From Cyanodermella asteris (lineage: Eukaryota > Ascomycota > Lecanoromycetes > Ostropales > Stictidaceae), in assembly GCA_900618795.1 (NCBI GenBank), contig UYJD01000011.1:124001-188000 (forward strand): a stretch of DNA of 64,000 bases. The letters are read 5' to 3'. A program made the position numbers and the translations under genes. Under the pieces are notes generated by a model, which had not been told where the DNA came from, did no database searches, and saw nothing but the letters and a program-made list of their open reading frames with translations. Shown here piece by piece: positions 44,486-54,587 of the stretch (positions are counted from its first letter, which is position 1; every line of letters starts with the position of its first letter).

Positions 44486-45822
44486 TTTGTGGCAAGGGGC
44501 ACAGGGTCGGAGGCGCGGCCGAAGAAGATCCCTTGGCTGATGATCTTTGCTGGTGATCCTCTGCTGGACGCTGCGGATGGGAGTGAGCAGAGGAAAGGCT
44601 CAGATGCCGAGAGGGAAAAGGAAGATTTATATGCGAGCGCCTGAAGCGCAAGAGTCAGAGAAGGCCGGTAGCGCTGGCCTGGCATTCACTGAAATGTAGA
44701 AGCGTGCAGGCAGAGACCGCAATCGCATAACGCACAGACCACCGACGTCGCCTTCTTGATGCGAGAGCGCAGCAGACTACTGCAACTCATGTGCATCTGT
44801 TCAGCTCTACAGTCATCGTATGATAGCTGCGTCAAGCGATGGACCATCGTGTGGGCACTTGTTGTTTCAATCGTTGGCGACGATGCGTGCCGCCATGGTG
44901 GCGAAAGTGACGACTTTCCACAAGCTCCTGGTATGCCAGCTTGCAAAATGAACCCTGTATCAGTCTACCAGAGCCACTTGCCATGTTGTCTCCTGTGAAT
45001 TACTGCCGTTGCATGCCGGTTAGCATTACGAAGCCGTCGTTGTCTACTAGCCCTGCTGAGTAGATTGCCTCGTTGTACACAGCTGGTCAGAGTCAAATAC
45101 GCTGCCACAAGAGCCAAGTCAGTCCAGCTTGCGAAAATCTTGAAACTTTGCCATGCCCGGCCAGGTGTTTCTTTTTGATGCTTGACAGTCGGAGCTGTGT
45201 GGTTTCGTGCGTTTGCAGGTTGAAAGGTTGATGTAGCTGCATCGAAGACACAAGATGCGCAAAAGAATACAGACATGCTCATAATTGAGCGCTCTTCGAT
45301 GCCATGACTGGGCAAATCACCATTATCGGAAGCGCACTCGAGGCTGAATTGACTAAGGTCCGCTCGTTCAACGGCTATCTGAGTGGCGTGCTAAAGATTT
45401 GTAATTGAAAGGCTTCTTTTCCATGCACATGTGAGTCTATTCCATTCTCGCAAAGCGGTACTGAATTACTATCCGGCATTGTTTTGATACAAGATGCCCA
45501 GGCAACTATGCGCATAGTAACAATATCGTACTTGTAGTGGAGGACAGATAGATTATAGATAGGTAAGTAGGTCGGTCAATCAAGATACGACTTCGACTTA
45601 AGTACTTATGTCAGCCCAGTTTGAGCTTGAGGAGTGCTTTCCCGAATAGGAAAGCTGCTTGGACTCCAGCTCCGATCGCACGGGCCTCGCCCATCTTCAA
45701 CCATCCTTTTGAATATATTCTTCCACCAGCACACATCGCATCACCAAGCGAGCGGCGATATGCTGCCTTTGTGATTGTACCTCCACCAGACCAAATCCCT
45801 GGTCTTGACCGCCGCCGCGACA
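44486..45822. other. divergent intergenic region
   Basis: Between the small minus-strand gene and the Tim17-like gene. Apart from the TATA box described separately I see only short frames and A+T-rich tracts (45530-45600). Confidence 0.5.
44625..44631 (-). promoter_or_regulatory. TATA box of the small ATG-exon gene
   Basis: TATAAAT on the minus strand, 140 bases before the ATG at 44485, followed by CT-rich leader sequence. Confidence 0.5.
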
Positions 45823-46428
45823 ATGTCCGCACAAACCCGAGAAGCGTTATTCATTCCTCCAGAAGAATCGAGCCCAAAACCTCCACCTCGACCTTCGTTA
45901 CGACGATACGATGAGCGTCTCAGCCTGCCCTACCCAATTCGCCAGCTTGTGTCAACGTTTGGTGGAGGAGTTATCGGCCTTGCCATGGGTATGCAACTAG
46001 GCGCAAAAATGTCCGCTCTTCGATTTCGTGCCGAAAATGCACATCGGCTACCCACATCGCACAAAGGTTGGTACCTATATCACAAGAGCAAGAACTATCA
46101 GGCAATGTGGGGTGGACTGAAAGAAGGCGGACGAATGGGCCTGAAAGTTGGCTTCTGGTCAGGCTTGTTCGTCGCTGTTGAAGAGACGGTTGACAGACGC
46201 AGACACGGCACAAAAGATGCGCTGAGCACTGTCATTGCAGGTTTGGCTTGCGCTGGTGCGTTCAGTGCCTGGAACCGTTTCCCTTTGGCTACTGCGGCGA
46301 AGACGGCCAGAATGGGGTTTGTTGTGAGTCTGGCGTTTGGACTTGGCCAGGATTTCCTGGGAGTCTTGAGAGGGAGACAAGTGAGCTATGTGAATTTCGT
46401 CAAGCAGAAGCTGCGTGGCTCGGACTAG
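45823..46428 (+). CDS. Tim17/Tim22/Tim23-like mitochondrial membrane protein
   Basis: 201 residues from ATG 45823 (MSAQTREALFIPPEES); an upstream in-frame ATG at 45775 lies in poor context. Four hydrophobic, glycine-rich segments are seen: STFGGGVIGLAMGMQLGAK, GGLKEGGRMGLKVGFWSG, DALSTVIAGLACAGAFS and KTARMGFVVSLAFGLGQD. The spacing and GxxxG pattern match the Tim17/22/23 fold of inner-membrane proteins. The Arg-rich loop after segment 2 (VEETVDRRRHGTKD) fits the family signature. It lacks features marking a core translocase subunit, so it is closer to accessory members such as TIMMDC1-type complex I assembly factors (inference). One exon. Confidence 0.72.
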   Translation: MSAQTREALFIPPEESSPKPPPRPSLRRYDERLSLPYPIRQLVSTFGGGVIGLAMGMQLGAKMSALRFRAENAHRLPTSHKGWYLYHKSKNYQAMWGGLKEGGRMGLKVGFWSGLFVAVEETVDRRRHGTKDALSTVIAGLACAGAFSAWNRFPLATAAKTARMGFVVSLAFGLGQDFLGVLRGRQVSYVNFVKQKLRGSD

Positions 46429-46588
46429 GAAACGGCAGCGTGAACGACATGATCTTGTCAGCGAGACAATAGCGACCTCAAGCAATACTTGTTTGATAGT
46501 CTGAGTCCTGCCTTGTGCCAATTGCGGACAGTGCAGATCCAATTCACGCTGCTACCCGCCCCAGCTCACAAGTATTGCCAGCTCTGAA

Positions 46589-48076
46589 ATGGCAAGGAAG
46601 GTACTCGAATGTCTGCACAGATTGGGCATCATAATTTCTCACAAGATTCCCATCTCTCGCTCAGATGTGACGCATCTTCACCCTTGCGACTCGACGCGAT
46701 CACCGAAACACTCCACGGTCATGGGCGCCTCTGGGAGAGGGTCTCCTTCCGCTCTTGCTTGGGATGACGAATGTCTGCGGAAGCTCAATGGGCTCTTGGG
46801 TGTCCAATGGCGCGATTTTCTGATGGCTACTTACCCGCATGAAGGATCTCAGGCCATCATCGACTTTGGGGATGCACTCGAAGGACGTTTTCCCAACTAT
46901 TGGGCACAAATATTGGCGTCGCTTCCACCAAAGACCCGCCGCGAGAGAGCGCTATGGAATTTCCTGCGAGTTCTTTGTGATCAGGTGCCTCGTTTGTGGT
47001 CTTTGGAACCGGAACGAAGCGCGACAAACTTACCACTTGAAATCCCGGACGGCCTCACGGTCGCCCTCGAAGCCTTGACAATGGTCTTGCTGACCGAGCC
47101 TGATTGGTCTCCCGACGACGACGACGCGGCAAGCTCTGTGGTAGCCACGTCAACTCCAGGAATTTCCTCTCCATGTGCGCCTGTTACACCGAGTCCACGC
47201 GAATCTTTGAGAAGATCCACCTCAGCCACCTCGATATCCTCTGTTTTGACGAACGCCACAATCAGCCCGGTCGACCCGAGAGATGGCAATACGCTGCCCA
47301 GAATACCAACCACGCTGTTCCCCACGCTGTACCAAGAATCGACCCCCAGCAATAGAGCGGACTTACCTAGAAGGCCATGCCCCAACTGTGGATGTGTCCA
47401 TCCCCCATCATCGCCCGCACCGAGCAGACGTGGCCGATTAGCGGAATTCGTCAGGCGGGCACTCCGTCTCGATTCAGACTGTGGCCGTCCCGACCGTTTC
47501 GACTCTGACAACATCAGCATTCTATCCGACACCCGCTCCCATGTCTCGAACCCCCCTCCTCCGTATGAAGAAGGTGATTGGGCCGAATCACAATGCCCAC
47601 GCCCTCCCAGTTATGCTTCTCGCGTAGATGTCAATGACGGCGCTCAAGGCATCAGTGGAGCCGGCACGGAGCAGTCTTTGAGTCAGCGAATCATTCTTCG
47701 TCGCCTGATTTCTTGCGCAGGTCGGATCATCACCGACGACTTCAAGTCGAGGGGTGTGAAACAGGAGGACTTTGACGAGATTTCTGACTTGACGCGTCAG
47801 CTGAGAATCCCGAGAACTAAATCCGATGGTATCGTGGAAGCGCATGTGGCAAGCCGGATGCAGACACCGCGATCAGAGGGCAGCCGCCAATCATCATTCA
47901 GGAGATTTGTCGATACATACAAAAGAGGGGGTGAGGTCATGAGGCAACAGACGATACTGCGCAGAATGCAAAAGAGATACGTTGGGGATGCACAGGAGGA
48001 TGTGCCGGCAGAAAACTTACTGGCTCTGGCGGCTGTGGCGTTGGCGCGTGCACAGTATGTCCATCTCTTCGGTTGA
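46589..48076 (+). CDS. unknown protein with disordered middle
   Basis: 495 residues, one exon. The start may be ATG 46721 (MGASGRGSPSALAWDDECL), since the first 44 residues look unlike the rest; both ATGs have acceptable context. Residues about 55-175 are globular and helical (LRKLNGLLGVQWRDFLMATY, then RRERALWNFLRVLCDQVPRL). The middle is Ser/Pro/Asp-rich with one CPNCGCVHPP metal-like knuckle. The C-terminal part is helical and basic (TYKRGGEVMRQQTILRRMQK). No signal peptide or membrane span. I recognise no domain; length and codon composition make it a real gene. Confidence 0.68.
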   Translation: MARKVLECLHRLGIIISHKIPISRSDVTHLHPCDSTRSPKHSTVMGASGRGSPSALAWDDECLRKLNGLLGVQWRDFLMATYPHEGSQAIIDFGDALEGRFPNYWAQILASLPPKTRRERALWNFLRVLCDQVPRLWSLEPERSATNLPLEIPDGLTVALEALTMVLLTEPDWSPDDDDAASSVVATSTPGISSPCAPVTPSPRESLRRSTSATSISSVLTNATISPVDPRDGNTLPRIPTTLFPTLYQESTPSNRADLPRRPCPNCGCVHPPSSPAPSRRGRLAEFVRRALRLDSDCGRPDRFDSDNISILSDTRSHVSNPPPPYEEGDWAESQCPRPPSYASRVDVNDGAQGISGAGTEQSLSQRIILRRLISCAGRIITDDFKSRGVKQEDFDEISDLTRQLRIPRTKSDGIVEAHVASRMQTPRSEGSRQSSFRRFVDTYKRGGEVMRQQTILRRMQKRYVGDAQEDVPAENLLALAAVALARAQYVHLFG

Positions 48077-48783
48077 AGTTGGCGTTATCATACACAAGGC
48101 GGTTGTGCAAATTGACTGCTGAGATTGCTCTAGGTCTAGCTAAGATAGAGACATGACATCCATAAGGACAAATACAGGCATTCCCAAGTTTTCCAAGGCG
48201 ACTATGCATGTAGATGGCAATGCCTGTGAAGGTCGTGAACGATACGTTTCGGGGGTTGTTGGAGAGTTGTCGCTGGGGCTTCTGCACCACATATCTTGTA
48301 ACCCACAGGCCTCTTCTGATCTGTATGAGCAAGATCAGAGCTACAAGCGTGTGTCAAATTTCTGATGAGAGCTGCTTTTCAAAGAACACGTACTGCGCCC
48401 AGGGATATTGGACTAGTCTGACGGTTCGAACTACTCATCGCTCTCCGGACCGCGCTCTGGTTTTTGAGCATAGCAGGCTTTGCTATACACTCGGCCTCCA
48501 TGACAAGAGGTCTTTTGGTACAGTCGATCATTTGTGATTCATTTCCAGTCCTTGCTGTACGCAACGCGATCAAAGTCGTGTCCGACATGTAGGCTCTTCT
48601 CTCAATAGCTAGCACCGTTGTCCCCTTCTCTTCCTTATCTCTGACCATGCCCGAGCTCCAAAGCCGGACACATGCTGTCCAACAATAAATGACGTCTGCC
48701 TGCAACCCACTATATCTCTACCGATGTTCTCATCATCTCGATACCACTCCTGAGTATCATACACATTAATCTGTCACACCACC
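48077..48783. other. Intergenic, nothing recognised
   Basis: 3' flank of the preceding gene and promoter of the repeat protein. Short frames only. Confidence 0.5.
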
Positions 48784-50646
48784 ATGCCGAATCACAAGTC
48801 AATCGCCGGCCCCGAGCGTCTCGCTCTAGAAGGCACAAACTCAAGCTCACAAGCCAGCGCAGACAGCAAAGCTCTATCCAGGTCGCGTGCACCCACCAAG
48901 TCGCACAAAGACAACTACAAGTTTGCAGGGATCGAAGAGGATGACGACGAATACACGGATGGAGACGACAAATCCAAGGCCCGAGCCATCGAGTGGACCA
49001 GCAAAGATACAAGATCCGGGAGCGGCGCGCTCGTGGCGAGAGAAGGGGCTGGCGAGATGGTCTCGGGCCGCGATACGGACAAGATGAAACGTGGGGAGAG
49101 ATCTGGCTACAGGGATAGAGACAGGCCTGTGAAACGGTATGAAACTAGGGGTGTTTCAAAGTCGAAGGCTTTGGAGGCTGGTGTGCCGGGGCGCAAAGCG
49201 TTGGAATATGGCTCGGCTGCGGTTGGGGAGGAAGAGAACGCCAGCCGTTCGTTGGTTACTCGTGGTCGACTCGGTGAGCTGGAGCGACGAGGAGATGCTC
49301 ATTCCAAGCCCTCTTCCAGGCACTACAGACGCGATGATGAGACTGGTCGAGTCGAGAAGCCTAGCAGTGCGAGTCGCAAGCTCCGTGAGATTGAAGACGC
49401 ACCATCTGCTCCCCGCCGCAAAGAGCTCACACATGATGCTCAAGCAGAAGAAGCAGGCAACGACGACAAAGCACTCGTATCACGAAACCCACGGGATCAT
49501 AGTTCAGGCCAGCTCGTCCGCAAGACCAGAAAAGAGCCGCCGGCAGAGCAGAAGCCATCGCACAAGTCCAGAGGATCAGATCGAGCACTCAAGCCCGAGA
49601 CCCGCAAGCCTCGTGAAATTGAGGGTGGAACATCGGCATCCAAGCGCAGAGAACTCACCTACGAACCCGAGACTGATAGCAAGGTTGAAGATGGAATGTC
49701 AGGGGCCCTCGTTAGAAAGTCGATGGCCGAGCCAGAAGGTGTGAAGCCGAAAGCATCTGGACGTCCGATTAGATCGGATGTGGTGAAGGATGACGGTCGC
49801 AAGACCCGTGAGCTCGAAGCCGGATCTTCGAAGACTAAGCGCAAAGGGCTCATGTACGATCTGGAGCCAGAGATTCAGAAGCAGAAATCAGGCAGCAAGG
49901 CACTCGCATACCGCTCTGTACCAGAGCCCTCGCCAGATCCGGAGCCGAGGCCACAGACACGAAAGGCATCACGCGCTGAAATCAAAGCCTCAACACTCAG
50001 AGAGCGCAAGCAGCAGAGGCTCCCTTCGCCAGTGCGAGCACCAACTCCGCCGATACCGAAATTCGACAAAGAGGAAGCTTCCCAAGACGATTCCGCAAAC
50101 GAGCCGGACATTGCACCTCCACGCAAAACTAAAGGCAAGGCCAAAGTGCTGCCAGAACCATCTCCACCTCCTTCGTCCGACGAGGACGAAGACGAAGACT
50201 CCGAGAACTACCTGTCGCATTCCTCCGACGACAGAGCAACCCGGCACTGGAAGCGCGACATGCGCAAATATCGCGCTGCCATGGTCACCTACACACTCCA
50301 ACAAAACGCACTCTCACGCACTCAATCACCCGAGCGTGAAGCCGGCCCGGTTGTCAGAACCCGCTCATCAAGCCCCAAAGGTAAGGCAAAGGAACTTGCT
50401 CAACGAAGTCCAAGCCCGGAGGATCGTGATCGTGCGGTTACGAGACGGCGCAGGGGCGATGTCGTGCATACGAAGAGGTATGAAAGGGAAACGGATAGTG
50501 ACAGTGATGAGGAGTATGAAATTGAAAGGCGGAGAAAGGAGTGGGAGGTGAGGAGGAAGAAGGAGAAGAGCAACAAGAAGAAGGTGGCGGCGCCACCGCA
50601 GCCGATTAACATAACGCTGAGTAATGTGAATAATGTCACATTGTGA
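48784..50646 (+). CDS. large disordered protein with internal repeats
   Basis: 620 residues, one exon, extremely rich in Lys, Arg, Glu, Ser and Pro, so almost wholly disordered. Three copies of a block follow one another: RKLREIEDAPSAPRRKELTH, RKPREIEGGTSASKRRELTY and RKTRELEAGSSKTKRKGLMY (DNA starts near 49377, 49602 and 49797), each followed by an acidic segment and an ALV-R or ALAYR box. Later come basic motifs, a Pro-rich stretch with acidic Ser runs (PSSDEDEDEDSE) and a short charged helix (RRRKEWEVRRKKEKSNKKK). The end is PINITLSNVNNVTL. No signal peptide or membrane span. Such proteins are often nuclear or cytoskeletal scaffolds; no named family is recognised. Confidence 0.7.
   Translation: MPNHKSIAGPERLALEGTNSSSQASADSKALSRSRAPTKSHKDNYKFAGIEEDDDEYTDGDDKSKARAIEWTSKDTRSGSGALVAREGAGEMVSGRDTDKMKRGERSGYRDRDRPVKRYETRGVSKSKALEAGVPGRKALEYGSAAVGEEENASRSLVTRGRLGELERRGDAHSKPSSRHYRRDDETGRVEKPSSASRKLREIEDAPSAPRRKELTHDAQAEEAGNDDKALVSRNPRDHSSGQLVRKTRKEPPAEQKPSHKSRGSDRALKPETRKPREIEGGTSASKRRELTYEPETDSKVEDGMSGALVRKSMAEPEGVKPKASGRPIRSDVVKDDGRKTRELEAGSSKTKRKGLMYDLEPEIQKQKSGSKALAYRSVPEPSPDPEPRPQTRKASRAEIKASTLRERKQQRLPSPVRAPTPPIPKFDKEEASQDDSANEPDIAPPRKTKGKAKVLPEPSPPPSSDEDEDEDSENYLSHSSDDRATRHWKRDMRKYRAAMVTYTLQQNALSRTQSPEREAGPVVRTRSSSPKGKAKELAQRSPSPEDRDRAVTRRRRGDVVHTKRYERETDSDSDEEYEIERRRKEWEVRRKKEKSNKKKVAAPPQPINITLSNVNNVTL
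49377..49862 (+). repeat. three-copy intragenic repeat (about 60 nt conserved block)
   Basis: Blocks beginning CGCAAG and reading CGTGA near position 10 start at about 49375, 49600 and 49797, spaced about 225 and 197 bases apart. They encode the R-K-x-R-E-[IL]-E-x-[AG] element. Divergence between copies shows the duplication is old. Confidence 0.75.
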
Positions 50647-52389
50647 GCAAGAGGGACAGATATCGTTTGGGATGAACGTGTTTTTGGTCGAAGGTTTGGA
50701 AGTTACGTTAGAATAGTGGATAGCATGGTTGTATCTGTTTGCCAGTCTGATTTCGTACAAGATCCTCTGCAGTACATTTGCAGATACGACTCTACCGACC
50801 TGTGTTATGTGCACATGCTCCGAAAGGCTGGCATTGTGATAGCTGATTGGACAGGTACTGGCGGAACCTTTGTCCGTCGACTTTGGTAACAGTTTTTCGG
50901 TCCACGAGGTTGCTGAGATGACCTTCCGAAGTTGATATCCAAATAGCCTGATGTTTATTTACCTCGGTATTTTGTCAAGCTTCTGCAGAAGAGGTGGTCG
51001 ATGCAGAAGGACAGACTCGCCGTGGTCTCTGTCGTGCTGAACATGCTCGCCTTATCACCTGACAGCAAATAGTTCGGCGCTACATTCCTTCTAGTTAGAC
51101 TTGATGTCGTCAAACTTTGTTGCGTGGGATCGACCCGGGCCACCGAATCTGGTATGTGGACATGGCAATGTACATGTCGAAGTCGACCCCGACAATAATG
51201 TGCTTGCCCCCTCGCCGAAGGAGAGACATGCGTGGGGCGCGAAGTGTCGCACGTTTGTCGCAACTTCATCGGCGATTGGGCCAAAATCGTCTCTCTCTCC
51301 ATCCTCCAGGCCGCAACACCGCAAAGGTTCTTCTGTATACGGCTCCTTCCGCATTCTGACGCACTCGTCCATTGGCTGGTTTGTCGAGCGGCATCAGAGG
51401 CTGTCACCGCCTGGCTTCTCCCGCTGCGCTGGTACCTGCGTTGCCGATCCACCACATCCCTTCTGTCCTTCTGGAAATTATGTTCGAGCATCCGCTCCCT
51501 TGCAGCTTCGTCTCGTCACGATCGAGCTCAGCGTGTGGCGGTGGGCATGCTCTCTGGAGCGCGCATGCCCGGCGAGCCGTCGTCGTCGTCAGCATCCTAC
51601 ATCGCTCCCGCTCGCTTTCCCGTCCCGTCACACGAACACGTATCACCAAACCTGAACTCGTTCTCCTTCCTAGTCCACCGACATGGTTTCTCCGTCCTGG
51701 TACCATTTAATCGATCTCTGGAAGCTTCAGACTAGCCTCTCGATTTAGCCGACATGTCCAATTCCATCCCACGCTTTTTCCGCAGTTTGTACTTGCGCGG
51801 CTACATCGCAACATGTCCAGCAAGCCTTCGCCACTAATCAGGAGCAACACCTCGGAGCACGCTTGTGCTAAGCTTTCTCCTCAATCGGATATGCGTCTTG
51901 TTGCAGGCTGCACCCCCCACTCATAGGATCGCTGCAGACGTGAGTCTCGCCGGGATGTCCGTCAGTTTCTGAAGCCGCTAGTGACGTGCCGCGATTCAGC
52001 CGCGACTCCACTAGTAGATCCTGTATCTCTCCTATCATTTCCTCCCTCGACCTCCGATCAAGTTCAACGTGTCGCTGGGATCATCGTGCCACATGGGCTT
52101 GCTGTGTGAACCACGGGAGGGTGCCCGGGCAAAAGCTTGTCATCGCCACCGAGTGCAGGGCGAGTGGTTCGGATCACCATCTCCTTTGTTTTGAACATTG
52201 CAAGTATATAAGGATTGAACTCTTTGCTTGTGTCTTCCATTTCCCTCACCAGGCAGCGACTTTCCTTCCTCCCCCGCTACAGTCTCTCCCTGTGCTTCCA
52301 GTACCTCGAGTTCCATCAAGGCTGTGCCTTTTACTTCACAAATCTGCGGCTACTTGAACTTTTCGATATCTCAATCAGAGTCATCGAAA
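50647..52389. other. 1.7-kb promoter-side region of the polygalacturonase
   Basis: Open frames of 100-185 codons overlap on both strands at 50955-51735 and contradict each other; I accept none. CT-rich tracts and a TATA box precede the next gene. Confidence 0.5.
52205..52212 (+). promoter_or_regulatory. TATA box of the polygalacturonase gene
   Basis: TATATAAG 178-185 bases before ATG 52390, followed by a CT-rich leader with TTCCTTCCTCCCCC. This is the pattern of inducible secreted-enzyme genes. Confidence 0.55.
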
Positions 52390-53514
52390 ATGAAGTCCGT
52401 CAGTGCCTTGGCCCTTGCGGGTCTTGCAGCTGCTGCACCGTCCCACATCGTGGAGAGGGAATCCCCAGTCCTGGCCGAGAGGGCAACCTCCTGCACTGTC
52501 AGCGCCTACGCCTCACTCTCCGCTGCCGTCGCTTCATGCACGGCCATCACCCTCTCGAACCTTGCCGTGCCCGCCGGTCAAACCCTGGACCTGACCGGGC
52601 TGCAGCAAGGCACCGTCGTCACCTTCGCCGGCAAGACGACCTTTGCCTTCGCGGCGGAAGACTACGACATGATCAGTGTCAGCGGCAAAGACATCACCAT
52701 CACCGGCGCCCCGGGCGCCGTCATCGACGGCAACGGCGGCGCCTGGTGGGACGGCCGAGGCAGCAACGGCGGCACGACCAAGCCCGACCACTTCTTCGTC
52801 GTCAGCAAAGTCACCGGCACCTCCAAGATCTCGAACCTCAGGATCCAAAACTGGCCCACCCACTGCTTCGACATCACGGGCAGCTCCGGCCTAACCATCT
52901 CAGGCCTGACGCTGGACAACTCGGCCGGCGACGCCCCCAACAGCGCCAGCGGCGGCAAACCGGCGGCGCACAATACCGACGGCTTCGACGTCAGCAGCTC
53001 GAGCAACATCACTATTGAGGGCACCACGGTCAAGAACCAGGACGACTGCGTCGCCATCACCTCGGGCACCGACATCATCGTTAGCGGCATGACCTGCTCC
53101 GACGGCCACGGCCTTTCCATTGGCTCCGTGGGTGGCAAGTCCGACAACATAGTTGCCAACGTTCACTTCGAGAACAGCAGCGTGTCCAACAGCGAGAATG
53201 GCGTTCGCATCAAGTCCAATTCCGGCACAACGGGCTCCATCACCGGTGTCACCTTCAAGAACATCGTTCTCAGCGGCATCACTGTCTATGGACTCGATGT
53301 CCAGCAGGACTACACCAACAGCGGCGCAAATGGCAAGCCGACTAACGGTGTCATTATCAATGATATCACATTCGATAATGTTACGGGAACGATGAGCCAG
53401 GGCAAGGATTACTACATCTTGTGCGGAGACGGTAGCTGCTCCGACTTTACCTTTACTGAGGTCAAAATCACTGGTGGATCTGGCGACAGCTGCAACTACG
53501 GCAATCTCTGCTAG
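52390..53514 (+). CDS. secreted endopolygalacturonase, GH28
   Basis: 374 residues from ATG 52390; the upstream in-frame ATG at 52228 precedes the TATA-proximal leader and has no signal. Signal peptide MKSVSALALAGLAAAAPS, then a short propeptide ending LAER (residue 31), a dibasic-like processing site. The right-handed beta-helix carries all GH28 catalytic motifs: NTDGFDV (195-201), QDDC (217-220), GHGLSIGS (239-246) and RIKS (273-276). Cys pairs near the ends fit the family. Known reaction: random hydrolysis of alpha-1,4-galacturonosyl bonds in pectin, a plant cell-wall-degrading and virulence-associated activity. Motif spacing and length match typical endo enzymes of about 370 residues. Expression is probably pectin-induced and carbon-repressed (inference). 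Confidence 0.95.
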   Translation: MKSVSALALAGLAAAAPSHIVERESPVLAERATSCTVSAYASLSAAVASCTAITLSNLAVPAGQTLDLTGLQQGTVVTFAGKTTFAFAAEDYDMISVSGKDITITGAPGAVIDGNGGAWWDGRGSNGGTTKPDHFFVVSKVTGTSKISNLRIQNWPTHCFDITGSSGLTISGLTLDNSAGDAPNSASGGKPAAHNTDGFDVSSSSNITIEGTTVKNQDDCVAITSGTDIIVSGMTCSDGHGLSIGSVGGKSDNIVANVHFENSSVSNSENGVRIKSNSGTTGSITGVTFKNIVLSGITVYGLDVQQDYTNSGANGKPTNGVIINDITFDNVTGTMSQGKDYYILCGDGSCSDFTFTEVKITGGSGDSCNYGNLC

Positions 53515-54587
53515 GAGAATGATTTCTGATGTGCTCACCTCTTGGGTGGAGCCGGCAACTTGTAGAACCGATCAAGGTCCTTCCTTCTTCGTGGTTGTTG
53601 AATTGTAATGATTATCGAGCGGGCTTGGCACCAACTGTACATAATTCATTCGCCTTGCCACTCTGACTATTCATCTTTGTTGCCGTGCACTGATGAACCG
53701 AGAGTATCATTACTGTGTTTGCCCCCTTCTCTTTTCTCTGATATTGCTCATAGCTTGTCGTTGTAATCCAACACAATGGCTCAAATGGCTCATTACAATA
53801 TGCCCGTGGTTTTCACGGCAATTCCCAGCCTCGGCGCCAAATCTTCAATCTTGTTCGCCCGTGGAGCCCTCTCACGGGAGAAGTCACTGTCTTTCCAACG
53901 CCATAACAACGTCGTAAATTACAGGATAATTGACAGTGGGATCTGGCCTTTCGCATTGGGTACGGCCGACTCGAAGACCCCAGATTTTTGAGACTCTCAT
54001 ACTCTCGTTAAACCCGCACAAGTGCATGCACATTAGTTCCCGTGCTTCGCCATTCTACTGTCCGTGCTTTACTGCCTTGTCGTACCTGCCCAGCGTGGTG
54101 TCCGCTTTGATGGTTGCGTACTTTTCCCAGACGACGTCTGTTAAGAACTGTCTCGTCGGCGAGGAAGACGGCCGGGTTCAGAAATCCAGTCTCAGACCCT
54201 TTCAGCGCTAATCGTCATATATTAGTAAGATCACTTTTTAATATCGTGTGAGGAGGTTTCGAATGTGCCGCCACAGTAACGCGCTGTCTCGAGGAGGACG
54301 AAGATGCTAGCAAGCCTGGCGCATACAGACGATTCGTGCATGGATTACTCTTCATAGAATCTTCTTGAGCCCTAGAAACAATGTTACTCACGTCTTTGCT
54401 GTGCTTTGTGATGCGAAGAGTGTAGAATATTCGAGCGCGGCCATCGCCCTCGGCCTCGGAGTTATGAAGAGCCGCCACAGCTTCGACGCAGACAACGTCA
54501 CCGCCGTCGCCGACGTATCATGTTAGCTCCCTCTCACACGCCTCCTCCTCTCTCAACTCATCATCATCACAACCTCACTTAGCAACC
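53515..54587. other. Intergenic, nothing recognised
   Basis: 3' flank of the polygalacturonase and promoter of the mitochondrial gene. Short frames on both strands only. Confidence 0.5.

Noticed and set aside
51101-51655. 184-codon plus-strand frame before the polygalacturonase
   Set aside because: Competing open frames on both strands over the same bases, and no domain; more likely GC-rich promoter DNA.
52900-53538. 212-codon minus-strand frame rich in Ala, Asp and Val
   Set aside because: Antisense to the polygalacturonase, whose motifs are unmistakable.
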